A DNA stretch of 64,000 nt from Streptomyces humidus (GTDB lineage Bacteria; Actinomycetota; Actinomycetes; Streptomycetales; Streptomycetaceae): assembly GCF_014649655.1 (NCBI RefSeq), contig NZ_BMTL01000011.1, positions 62,001 to 126,000 on the forward strand, in the 5' to 3' direction. Shown piece after piece: positions 41,607-50,227 of this stretch. Positions within the stretch are counted from its first letter, which is position 1. Each line of letters begins with the position of its first letter. The notes beneath the pieces are model-generated. The model saw only the letters and a list, made by a program, of their open reading frames with translations. It was not told where the DNA came from and did not search any database. The translations under genes and the position numbers were made by a program.

Positions 41607-43083
41607 AGCCGAAGACGCCCTGGCCCGGGACCAGGATGCCCCGGGGGTCGTAGGTGCACTTCGCCGAGGCCAGGGCCGCCCAGGCCGGCCCGAAGTGCGC
41701 ACGCCAGTCGGCCGCTGTGAGGCGGATGCTGCCGACGGGGTAGTGGGTGCCGCCGGCCGCGGCCGTGGCCTCGTAGGCGGAGCGGTTGAAGTCCAGCAGG
41801 CGCTCGACGGCGGCGGTGTCGTCCGCCGGGGCGGCGCTCAGGACGTCGAAGAGGTACGACACGTCGTCGTCGGAGGTGCGCAGCAGCGGGGCGGTGAGAC
41901 GGTCGCGCAGCAGCGGGTAGAACAGGATGACCGCGCCGGGGCCCGCCTCGGCCGGGGTGAGGCCGCTCAGCACCTGCGCGCCGAGGGCGGCGGCGGAGCG
42001 GCCGGGCAGCATGAGGTTGAGCCAGGGGTGGGCGAACGTCCAGATCCCGGCCTCCTTCATGGCCGCGATGACGGGGGCCAGCCGGTCCAGGAAGTCGTAG
42101 TAGGGCTGGTCGACGATCTGCGCGGAGGCCGGGTCGTGGCGCAGACCGCGCAGCAGGGCCGCGTCGTCCGGGGCGGGCCCGACCGGCGGGCCGTAGGCCA
42201 CGGCCTCCATGACGTGGACGCCGAACGTGCCGGCCGCGTCCGCGTGGACCTGGCCCTCGACGTAGTCGAAGCGGCCCTCCTGGACGAGCACGCGCTGGTC
42301 GTCGAGGAAGGTCTCCAGGTCGCCGTAGGCCAGCTGGTAGCGGCGCACGGTCTGTGGCGCGGGCACCAGGCGCAGGGTCGCCTCGACGATGACGGCGCAC
42401 TGGCCGAGGCCGGCCAGGACGGCGTGGAACAGGTCGGCGCGCCGGGTGGGCGAGCAGCGCACGAGCTCGCCCGCTCCGGTGACGACCCGCAGTTCGGTGA
42501 CGTTGTCGACCTGGGCGCCGACCCGGTGGGCCTGGCCGCCCAGACCGCCCACCGACAGGGTGCCGCCCACGGAGAGTTCCAGGTAGTCGGTGAAGACGGG
42601 CGGGGTGAGCCCGTGGGCGAGGGTGGCCCTGGCGACCGCGCTCCACTTGGCGCCGGCCCCGACGGTGACCGTCCGGCCGGCCGTGTCCACGGCGCCGATG
42701 TCCGCGAGGGCCGCGGTCTCGACGACCAGGCCGCCCCGCACCTGTGCCTGGCCGAACGGGGCGTGGCCCTGGCCGCGCGGTGCGACCGGCAGCCGCTGGT
42801 CGTTGCAGAACCGGACCATGGTGACGACGTCACGGACCGAGCCCGGACGCAGGACCGCCGAGGGACGGCGGTGCACGATGTGCCCGTAGTCGTCGGCCGC
42901 AGCGGTGAGCGAGGCGTCGTCCGTGACGAGCGTTCCGTCCAGGCGGGGGACCCGGGCCAGGTCCGCGCCCGGCTCCGCCGCGGACGCGGCCCAGCTTCGG
43001 GCGGCGGTGTCGAAGCCGACCACCGTTGCTCCGGTGACCGTGAGTCCGCGCAGGACGGTGCGTCTTGACGGTGTGCTAGGCAT
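41605..43083 (-). CDS. Tat-exported FAD-linked oxidase, cytokinin-dehydrogenase-like
   Basis: 492 aa from ATG 43083; a GTG four codons earlier (43095) with GGAG upstream is equally possible. A twin-arginine signal SRRTVLRGLTVTGATVVGF is visible. The VAO/PCMH FAD domain has PSAVLRPGSVRDVVTMVRFC and APRGQGHAPFGQAQVRGGLV, matching the cytokinin-dehydrogenase motif GxGHSxxGQA whose His binds FAD covalently. Further CKX-type text is ELSVGGTLSVGGLGGQAHRV and FAHPWLNLMLPGRSAAAL. Substrate may be a cytokinin-like N6-substituted adenine or another alcohol/amine; bacterial members are mostly uncharacterised. Exported fully folded if the Tat reading is right. Confidence 0.82.
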   Translation of the reverse strand: MPSTPSRRTVLRGLTVTGATVVGFDTAARSWAASAAEPGADLARVPRLDGTLVTDDASLTAAADDYGHIVHRRPSAVLRPGSVRDVVTMVRFCNDQRLPVAPRGQGHAPFGQAQVRGGLVVETAALADIGAVDTAGRTVTVGAGAKWSAVARATLAHGLTPPVFTDYLELSVGGTLSVGGLGGQAHRVGAQVDNVTELRVVTGAGELVRCSPTRRADLFHAVLAGLGQCAVIVEATLRLVPAPQTVRRYQLAYGDLETFLDDQRVLVQEGRFDYVEGQVHADAAGTFGVHVMEAVAYGPPVGPAPDDAALLRGLRHDPASAQIVDQPYYDFLDRLAPVIAAMKEAGIWTFAHPWLNLMLPGRSAAALGAQVLSGLTPAEAGPGAVILFYPLLRDRLTAPLLRTSDDDVSYLFDVLSAAPADDTAAVERLLDFNRSAYEATAAAGGTHYPVGSIRLTAADWRAHFGPAWAALASAKCTYDPRGILVPGQGVFG

Positions 43084-43502
43084 GCGCGATTCCACCTATC
43101 GATCTCCACGAAATCTTCAAATACGCGTCAGCCTAAGCCAGTTCCCGCCTGCCTTGTGCGCCTTTCGCCGGTGGACGCGGGCCGCGACGACGGCCCGGGC
43201 GAGGGGGTGGGACGGGCGAGGGGGTGCGGGGAGGCTCGCGGCGCCGTCCCGCGTGCAGGCGCGTTACGCGTGCGCGGGCCCTTCCAGGACCGTGCGGGTG
43301 CCCCTCCCAGGACCGTGCGCGGGCCCTTCCAGGACCGTGCGGGTGCCCCTCCCAGGACCGTGCGGGTGCCTCTTCCAGGACCGGGCGCGGGCTCCTTCGA
43401 GGACCGGGGTGAGGGACGGGCCCGTGACGTCGGGGCCCGCTGGGGCCCGGCCCCGGACCGCGGTGGGATCACGCGCGAGACCGACGAGGCGCGGGCCCGT
43501 CG
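43084..43502. other. intergenic stretch containing a minisatellite
   Basis: No gene is supported between the oxidase start and the stop of the carboxyltransferase gene. The central third is the tandem repeat at 43269-43404; the 3' third is simple GC-rich sequence. The promoter of the oxidase gene must lie in its first 100 bases, where a locally AT-richer patch is found (about 43100-43130). Confidence 0.5.
43269..43404. repeat. 22-23 base minisatellite, six copies
   Basis: Six tandem units all ending in AGGAC: units alternate between a 22-base form (CGTGCGCGGGCCCTTCCAGG + AC) at 43269 and 43314 and a 23-base form starting CGTGCGGGTGCC at 43291, 43336 and 43359; the last, at 43382, has diverged. 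The alternation shows that a 45-base dimer was itself duplicated. Confidence 0.9.
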
Positions 43503-45179
43503 TCACGGACGGTGCTCGCCGCCCTTGTCTCGCGTTCGCTGCGCGTTCGTGGCCCGGATCACCCCCAGCTCGACCAAGTCCTGTGGCCGAATGCGCAGTT
43601 GCTCGGCCGTTGCCTCCGTCTGTGCGGGGGACCGCTTGAGGATCGCGGCCGCCGACTCCGGCGCGATGACGGAGAAGTAGCTGTCCGGCGTCGCCCAGGT
43701 GCGGCCCGGCGCCGCCAGGGCCAGCGCGCCGCCCGAGCCGCCCTCACCGATCACGAGCGTGGTGATCGGCGTGCGCGCGGCGGCGACCACGCCGAACAGC
43801 TCAGCGATCGCCGCGCCCGCGCCCTGGCGTTCCGCCTCGGCGTCGTTGGCCGCGCCCGGGGTGTCCACCAGGGTGAGCACCGGGATGCCGAGCCGCTCGG
43901 CGAGCCGGATCAGCCGGACTGCCGTGCGGTAGCCGGCGGGCCGGGTGGCCGCCCCCGTCTGGGCGGCGTACGCGACGGTGCGGCCCTGGTGGACGCCGAA
44001 GCCGCACAGCATCCCGTCGGGGTCGACGCCGCCGCACCGGTCGCCGGAGATCGCGAGCCGGTGCGTGAAGTAGGCGTCCAGATAGGCCCCCGCGCGCGGC
44101 CGCCCCGCCGAGCGGGCCCGCCGCACGGCGTCCCAGCCGGTGGCGGGCAGCCCGCACTCCCCGAGAGCCCCAGGAACGGGCGCCGCCGCGACGACGCCCC
44201 CGGCCTCCCGGCCGCCCCCGGCCCACGAGCTGTCCTCAGGGCCTGAGGCGTTCCCGGCCCCCGGGACCCCCGGGGCGTTCCCGGCCGCGGGGACGGCACA
44301 CGCTGTCCGTCCGCCGGAGCCGACCGGCGGGGCGGGCGCATCGGGCTGCTCGTTCGTCAGTGCCGGTGCCGGTGCCGGTGCCGGTGCCGGTGCCGGTGCC
44401 TGTGCCTGTGCCTGTGCCTGTGCGGGTGTCGGTGCATGTGCGGGTTCCGGTGTCGATGTCGGTGGGCCGGAGGCCGCTGCGGAGGCGACGGCCGTCGACG
44501 GGGCGCCGTCGGTCAGGAGGCGCAGCCAGAGGGCGAGCACGTCCCGCAGTTCCGCCACGGGCACCACCGCGTCCGCCGCGCCCGCGGCGACCTGTGCCTC
44601 CGCCGTGTAGGCGGCCGGGTCCGCGTCCGGAGGGCGCACTCGTGAGCCGGCGAAGCCGACTTGAGCGCCCGGCAGCGCCAGCACCACGTCGGCGCCGGCC
44701 CCCAGGGTGGCCCAGCCGCCGCCGGTCGTGGGGTCCCGCAGGACCGCCACCTGCGGCAGGCCCGCCTCCCTCGTGAGCGCGGACTGCCTTGCCACCCGCT
44801 GGAGTTGGGTGAGCGCGAGCATGCCCTCCTGCATGCGGCTGCCGCCGGTGGCCACCAACGGCACGACCGGGAGCCGGTGTTCACGGGCGTACGTGTACGC
44901 CCCGACCAGCAGGTCGCCGGTGCGCTCGCCCAGCGAGCCGCCCAGGAAGTCGAACTCGAAGGCGATCAGGACGGCTCGGGCGCCACCGACGGTCGCCGTG
45001 CCGCACACGACCGACTCCGACTCGCCGGTGCGCTCGGCCGCGCGGGCGCGGGCGGCGTCGTAGCCGGGCCAGCCCAGGGGGCCGTCGGGGGCGGACGGCC
45101 GCTCCTCGTGCGGGAGCCGGACGAAGTCGTCTGCGACGAGGGCGATGACCTCGCGTGCGCTCGTACGTCCCGTCGTCAT
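43503..45179 (-). CDS. fused acyl-CoA carboxylase carboxyltransferase (beta+alpha), linked to matB
   Basis: 558 aa. ATG at 45179 overlaps the matB stop as ATGA. The N-terminal half (1-220) is the AccD/beta type (AFEFDFLGGSLGERTGDLLV, GGSRMQEGMLALTQLQRVAR, LRDPTTGGGWATLGA). A low-complexity Ala/Pro/Gln linker of roughly 120 residues follows. The C-terminal half is the AccA/alpha type (LGIPVLTLVDTPGAANDAEA, VIGEGGSGGALALAAPGRTW, DSYFSVIAPESAAAILKRSP). The reaction would be carboxyl transfer between biotin carrier and an acyl-CoA, or decarboxylation of malonyl-CoA. No biotin carrier or biotin carboxylase is encoded here. Coupling to malonyl-CoA synthetase suggests a role in malonyl/methylmalonyl-CoA supply or disposal. 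Confidence 0.88.
   Translation of the reverse strand: MTTGRTSAREVIALVADDFVRLPHEERPSAPDGPLGWPGYDAARARAAERTGESESVVCGTATVGGARAVLIAFEFDFLGGSLGERTGDLLVGAYTYAREHRLPVVPLVATGGSRMQEGMLALTQLQRVARQSALTREAGLPQVAVLRDPTTGGGWATLGAGADVVLALPGAQVGFAGSRVRPPDADPAAYTAEAQVAAGAADAVVPVAELRDVLALWLRLLTDGAPSTAVASAAASGPPTSTPEPAHAPTPAQAQAQAQAPAPAPAPAPAPALTNEQPDAPAPPVGSGGRTACAVPAAGNAPGVPGAGNASGPEDSSWAGGGREAGGVVAAAPVPGALGECGLPATGWDAVRRARSAGRPRAGAYLDAYFTHRLAISGDRCGGVDPDGMLCGFGVHQGRTVAYAAQTGAATRPAGYRTAVRLIRLAERLGIPVLTLVDTPGAANDAEAERQGAGAAIAELFGVVAAARTPITTLVIGEGGSGGALALAAPGRTWATPDSYFSVIAPESAAAILKRSPAQTEATAEQLRIRPQDLVELGVIRATNAQRTRDKGGEHRP
44361..44424. repeat. hexanucleotide repeat inside the carboxyltransferase linker
   Basis: Six copies of TGCCGG (44361-44396) followed by three of TGTGCC, read on the minus strand as an AQAQAQAPAPAPAPAPA linker. 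Six-base units keep the frame, so length changes alter only linker length. Confidence 0.9.
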
Positions 45180-46651
45180 GACGGCAGCGCCCGCTTCATG
45201 ATCTTGCCCATGTCGTTGCGGGGCAGCGCGTCGAGGTACCGCACCACGCGGGGCCGCTTGTGCGGTGCGAGCCGGCGGGCCACGTGGTCGGCCAACTCGC
45301 CTTCCTGCGGCGGCTTCCGGGGGTCCGCGGGCACGACCCACGCGACGATCCGCTCCCCGAGGTCGGCGTCCGGCTCGCCGGTGACGGCGGCCTCGCGCAC
45401 CCCCGGATGCTCCAGCAGCGCGTTCTCGATCTCCCCGGCCCCGATCTTGTACCCGCCGCTCTTGATCAGGTCGGTGGCCTTGCGCCCCACGATGCGGACA
45501 TAGCCGTCGGGGTCGCGCACGGCCACGTCGCCGGTGCGGAACCAGCCGTCGGCGGTGAAGGCGGCTGCGGTCGCGTCCGGGCGGTTGAGGTACTCGGTGA
45601 ACAGGTTCGGACCGCGCACCTGGATCTCCCCGACGCCCTCCCCGTCGTCGGCGCGGACCGGCGCCCCGTCGTCCTCGACGAGCCGCAGTTCCACGCCCGG
45701 CAGCGGCACCCCGACGGTTCCGGCCCTGGCCTCTCCGTCCGCCCGCACGGAGGTGTTCATCAACGTCTCCGTCATGCCGTAGCGCTCGACGACCCGCCGT
45801 CCGGTCGCCGCCGCGATCCGCTCGTGGTCGTGCACGGGCAGCGCGGCCGACCCCGACACCAGCAGCCGGGCCCCCGCGAGGGCCTTGGCCAGCTCCGGGT
45901 CGGCGGGCAGCGCCTCGGCGATCCGGTGGTACATCGTCGGCACCCCGAACAGCATGGTCGCGCCGCCGCTCAGCTCCCGTGTCACGCCCTGCGTGTCGAA
46001 CCGCCCGAGATGCCGTACGGACCCGCCCCGGCGCAGCGGCCCGAGGACGCCCAGGACCAGCCCGTGGACATGGAACAGCGGCAGCCCGTGCACGAGGACG
46101 TCCTCCTCGGTCCACTGCCAGGCGTCGGCGAGCGCGTCCAGGGTGGCGGCGATCGCCCGACGCGGGATGACCGCGCCCTTGGGCGGCCCGGTGGTGCCCG
46201 AGGTGTAGACGACGAGGGCGGGGTCCTCCGCGCCGACGGCCTCACCGGCCGCCGCCCCCGAACCCCCGCGCACGTCGACATCGGCATCGACGTCGGCATC
46301 GACGTCGACGTCGATCCGCCGCAGAGCGCGCAACGGGGCGGGCAGTTCCACGCCAGGCGCCGCCAGCACCAGGGCGGGCGCGCTGTCGGACAGGATGTGC
46401 CCGAGCTCCTTCTCGCCCGACTTCGGATTCAGCGGCACCGCGGCGGCCCCGGCGAGCAGCACGCCCACGACGCCTACGGCGGTCTCCAGCGACGGGGCGG
46501 CCCACACCGCGACCCTCCCCGCCCCCCGCACCCGCCCGGCGACGACGCCGGCCGCCGCCGCGAGTTCCGCGTACGACAGCGAGCGCTCGCCGAACCGCAG
46601 GGCGGGGCGCGAGGACGGATCGTCCGACAGGGCCGGGAAGAGAGAGGTCAC
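45176..46651 (-). CDS. matB: malonyl-CoA synthetase MatB
   Basis: 491 aa. GTG at 46651 with AAGGAG seven bases upstream. It is an acyl-adenylating enzyme: A3 motif VVYTSGTTGPPKGAVIPRRA, A5 ERYGMTETLMNTSVRADGEA, A7 GWFRTGDVAVRDPDGYVRIV, A8 GRKATDLIKSGGYKIGAGEI, and the catalytic Lys near the end RNDMGKIMKRALPS. Text and order match my memory of S. coelicolor MatB closely (SLFPALS start, LNPKSG, LPLFHVHGLVLG, HLGRF). It makes malonyl-CoA or methylmalonyl-CoA from the free diacid, ATP and CoA. An unusual Asp/Val repeat (IDVDVDADVDADVDV) expands the loop near residue 115-130. Operon with the fused carboxyltransferase. Confidence 0.93.
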   Translation of the reverse strand: MTSLFPALSDDPSSRPALRFGERSLSYAELAAAAGVVAGRVRGAGRVAVWAAPSLETAVGVVGVLLAGAAAVPLNPKSGEKELGHILSDSAPALVLAAPGVELPAPLRALRRIDVDVDADVDADVDVRGGSGAAAGEAVGAEDPALVVYTSGTTGPPKGAVIPRRAIAATLDALADAWQWTEEDVLVHGLPLFHVHGLVLGVLGPLRRGGSVRHLGRFDTQGVTRELSGGATMLFGVPTMYHRIAEALPADPELAKALAGARLLVSGSAALPVHDHERIAAATGRRVVERYGMTETLMNTSVRADGEARAGTVGVPLPGVELRLVEDDGAPVRADDGEGVGEIQVRGPNLFTEYLNRPDATAAAFTADGWFRTGDVAVRDPDGYVRIVGRKATDLIKSGGYKIGAGEIENALLEHPGVREAAVTGEPDADLGERIVAWVVPADPRKPPQEGELADHVARRLAPHKRPRVVRYLDALPRNDMGKIMKRALPS

Positions 46652-46808
46652 GCGAGTACTCCTTGCGGGCGGCGAACGAGGACGACAGGACCTTCCTACC
46701 CCGCGGCGCGTGCGATCGGGCCGGGCGGGCGTTTGATCCCGCTCACTTCGCGGACCCGCCTTGTTAGCCTTCCGCTGATCGGACAGTCGTACGAAGAGGG
46801 AGTCCGTC

Positions 46809-47712
<904 letters not shown>

Positions 47713-47740
47713 GCCGCGGACAGCTGACCGACCGCCGACC

Positions 47741-47760
47741 GCGGGCCGGCCGTGGCCCGC
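47741..47760. terminator. hairpin between convergent genes
   Basis: GCGGGCC - GGCCGT - GGCCCGC, perfect seven-base stem, between the convergent ATP-grasp and unknown genes. Confidence 0.5.
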
Positions 47761-47828
47761 TGGTCCGGTGCTCTGCCCGGTGCTCTGTCCGGCGTCGGCC
47801 CGGCGTCCGTCGGCCGGTGTGCGTCGGG

Positions 47829-48419
47829 CTACCCCTGGACCGACGTCCGCTGGAGCAGGCCCCAGGTGAACTCGGCGACGACCTCCCGGCGCACGCCCCG
47901 TCCGTCCGGTGCGGTGAAGGCCAGTCCCCAGCGACCTGGGGCCGTGCCCTCCAGGGGGCGGGCCGGGGCGAAGGCGAGGGCGGCCTCGTCGACCGTGCAG
48001 GACCAGGGGGCGAGGTCGTCCAGGCTCTTCAGGGACGGCGGCCGGGCCCCCGGTGCGCGCACCAGCCACTCGTTCCAGACAGCGCCGGTCGGGGCGAGCA
48101 GCACCTCGAAGCGCAGCCCGGGCCAGAGGGAGACCGGCCACTGCCAGGCCTCGCAGTCGAGGTCGCCGACCCGGCGGGCCGTTCTCGACTCGGGTTCGCC
48201 GAGGACCGAGCGGTAGCGGGCGAGCGCGCCCCTGGTGTGCGGGGAGTGGACCATGGCCTGCCAACGTTTGTTGGCTTCTCGCATCTGCGTCAGGGAGACT
48301 CCCAGGCCGTGACGGGCGTCCTCCACCAGATCCGGGTTGTGGTCGGCCATGCGGCGCAGCAGGACCAACTGGAAATCGAGGGCCGTGAACGAGCCGGCGA
48401 GGCGTTTCTGGGTCGGCAT
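47829..48419 (-). CDS. hypothetical protein, 196 aa
   Basis: Not recognised. ATG at 48419 (AGGA eight bases upstream); an ATG three codons earlier also exists. The N-terminal part is helical (FTALDFQLVLLRRMADHNPD, SLTQMREANKRWQAMVHSPH), the C-terminal part beta-rich with many Trp (EAWQWPVSLWPGLRFEVLL, VWNEWLVRAPGAR, RWGLAFTAPDG). No signal peptide or membrane helix. Codon bias and composition support a real gene. Confidence 0.78.
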   Translation of the reverse strand: MPTQKRLAGSFTALDFQLVLLRRMADHNPDLVEDARHGLGVSLTQMREANKRWQAMVHSPHTRGALARYRSVLGEPESRTARRVGDLDCEAWQWPVSLWPGLRFEVLLAPTGAVWNEWLVRAPGARPPSLKSLDDLAPWSCTVDEAALAFAPARPLEGTAPGRWGLAFTAPDGRGVRREVVAEFTWGLLQRTSVQG

Positions 48420-48580
48420 GCGTCCCATCCTGGCGCACCGGCAGTGCCGTTCGGGGCCACCCTGCGTTTCCCGGCCATTGCCCGGCGCAACGGCGTATGA
48501 CAGCCTGTGTTCGTCATGCCGATCGCCTGTTGATATCTCGAACACAGGCACTGACCACCGACTAAGGGAGGGGGCCGGTC

Positions 48581-49354
48581 GTGGGACGCCTCGTACCTGC
48601 CGTGACCCGAGCTCTCGACATCCTCGAGCTCTTCCTCGACGGGGACGGTTCGCTCTCCGCCCCCGACATCGTGCGCAAGCTCCAGCTTCCGCGCACCACC
48701 GTGCACGAACTGGTGACCACGCTCTCCGCGAGGTCGTACATCGTGCCCGTCCCCGGACAACCCGGACGGTACCGCCTCGGCGTGCGTCCGTACCAGCTCG
48801 GCAGCCGTTATGCCGAGCAGCTCGACCTCGCCGCCGAGGGGCAGCAGGTCGCCCGCACGGTCGCCGAGACGTGCGACGAGACGGTCCACGTGGCGATCCT
48901 GGAGGGCACGGACGTCATCTACATCGCCAAGGTCGACTCCACGCACGCGGTCCGGATGGTCTCGGCCGCGGGCCGGCGTCTCCCGGCCCACTGCACCTCC
49001 GTCGGCAAGATGCTGCTGGCCTCGCTGCCCGAGTCGGAGCTCAGCGCGCGCATCCCCGACGACGCGGACCTCGTGCGGATGACCCCGAACAGCATCACCG
49101 AGCCCGACGCGCTGCGCGAGGCCCTCGCCGAGATCCGGGAGCGGGGCGTGGCGGTCGAGAACCGCGAGTCCAACCCGGACGTCAGCTGCGTCGCGGCTCC
49201 GGTGCGCGACCGCACGGGCCGGGTGGTCGCCGCGCTGTCCATCTCGGTGCCGATGATCCGCTGGAGCGACGAGCGGCGCGGGGAGCTGGAGCACCTCGCC
49301 GCGAAGGGCGCGGCCGAACTGTCCGAACTGCTGGGATACCGGAGCGTGGCATGA
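48581..49354 (+). CDS. IclR-family transcriptional regulator
   Basis: 257 aa, GTG start at 48581 with GGGAGG upstream. N-terminal winged HTH: RALDILELFLDGDGSLSAPD, IVRKLQLPRTTVHELVTTLS; effector domain: VHVAILEGTDVIYIAKVDST, RRLPAHCTSVGKMLLASLPE, CVAAPVRDRTGRVVAALSIS, all diagnostic of IclR proteins. Its stop overlaps the start of the SMP-30-type gene (ATGA), so it is in an operon with a sugar-lactone hydrolase; the effector is probably a sugar acid or lactone. Confidence 0.95.
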   Translation: MGRLVPAVTRALDILELFLDGDGSLSAPDIVRKLQLPRTTVHELVTTLSARSYIVPVPGQPGRYRLGVRPYQLGSRYAEQLDLAAEGQQVARTVAETCDETVHVAILEGTDVIYIAKVDSTHAVRMVSAAGRRLPAHCTSVGKMLLASLPESELSARIPDDADLVRMTPNSITEPDALREALAEIRERGVAVENRESNPDVSCVAAPVRDRTGRVVAALSISVPMIRWSDERRGELEHLAAKGAAELSELLGYRSVA

Positions 49355-50202
49355 CGACGTCGTACGAGGTGGCCGTGCGGGCCGAGGCGACCCTCGGCGA
49401 AGGACCGACCTGGGACCCGGCCACCGGCCGGCTGCTCTGGCTCGACATCCTCGGCTCGCGCCTGCACGCCTACGACCCCGCCACCGGCCGCCGCACGGTC
49501 CGGGCGACCGACCAGCACGTGGGCGCGGCCAAGCCCCGCACGGGCGGCGGCCTCGTCCTCAACCTCCGGGACGGCGTGGGCCTGCTCGACCCCGACGGCA
49601 GCTTCCGCTGGCTGCGGCACGAGCCGGTCCCCGGCCGTCGCGCCAACGACGCCGCGGTGGCGCCCGACGGCTCCCTCTGGGCCGGCACCATGCGCTACGA
49701 CGAGGCGCCCGGCGGCGGCACGCTGTCCCGGCTCGCCGGCGACGGCTCGGCCGAGCTGATCCTCGACGACGTCGCGGTCAGCAACGGCACGGGCTGGAGC
49801 CCGGACGGCACGCTGATGTACTACATCGACTCCCCGACGCGCCGTGTCGACGTCTTCGACTTCGGGGCGGACGGCAGGGTGAGCGGCCGCCGCACCTTCG
49901 TCTCCGTCGAGGACGGCGCCGGTTTCCCCGACGGCCTCACCGTCGACGCCGACGGCTGTGTGTGGGTGGCCCTGTGGGACGGGGGAGCGGTACGCCGTTA
50001 CACCCCGGCCGGCGAACTGGACCGGGTGATCTCCCTGCCCACCCCGAGGGTCACCGCGTGCGCCTTCGGCGGCGCCGGCCTGACCGACCTCTACGTCACC
50101 ACGGCCCGCGTCGGTCTGACGCAGCCGCACCCGGTGGCGGGGTCGCTGCTGGTGATCGCGGACGCCGGAAAGGGCCTGCCCCAGCCCGCCTTCGCCGGCT
50201 GA
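49351..50202 (+). CDS. SMP-30/gluconolactonase-like lactone hydrolase
   Basis: 283 aa. Six-bladed propeller with metal ligands in the expected places: Glu in ATLGEGPTWD, Asn in VAVSNGTGWSPDG and Asp in GFPDGLTVDADG; RRANDAAVAPDGSLWAGTM is the usual second-blade text. The family hydrolyses aldono-lactones (for example L-arabinono-, D-xylono- or gluconolactone) with a divalent metal. Coupled to the IclR regulator upstream. Given arabinan hydrolases in the same window, a pentonolactone is a fair guess. Confidence 0.9.
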   Translation: MTTSYEVAVRAEATLGEGPTWDPATGRLLWLDILGSRLHAYDPATGRRTVRATDQHVGAAKPRTGGGLVLNLRDGVGLLDPDGSFRWLRHEPVPGRRANDAAVAPDGSLWAGTMRYDEAPGGGTLSRLAGDGSAELILDDVAVSNGTGWSPDGTLMYYIDSPTRRVDVFDFGADGRVSGRRTFVSVEDGAGFPDGLTVDADGCVWVALWDGGAVRRYTPAGELDRVISLPTPRVTACAFGGAGLTDLYVTTARVGLTQPHPVAGSLLVIADAGKGLPQPAFAG

Positions 50203-50203
50203 C

Positions 50204-50226
50204 GGCCGGGCCGGCCGCCCCCGGCC
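50204..50226. terminator. bidirectional hairpin between convergent genes
   Basis: GGCCGGG - nine-base loop - CCCGGCC fills the 25-base gap between the SMP-30 gene and the convergent FAD oxidoreductase gene. Confidence 0.55.
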
Positions 50227-50227
50227 A

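Noticed and set aside
43269..43404. Possible CRISPR array
   Set aside because: Units are directly adjacent with no unique spacers and no cas genes are present.
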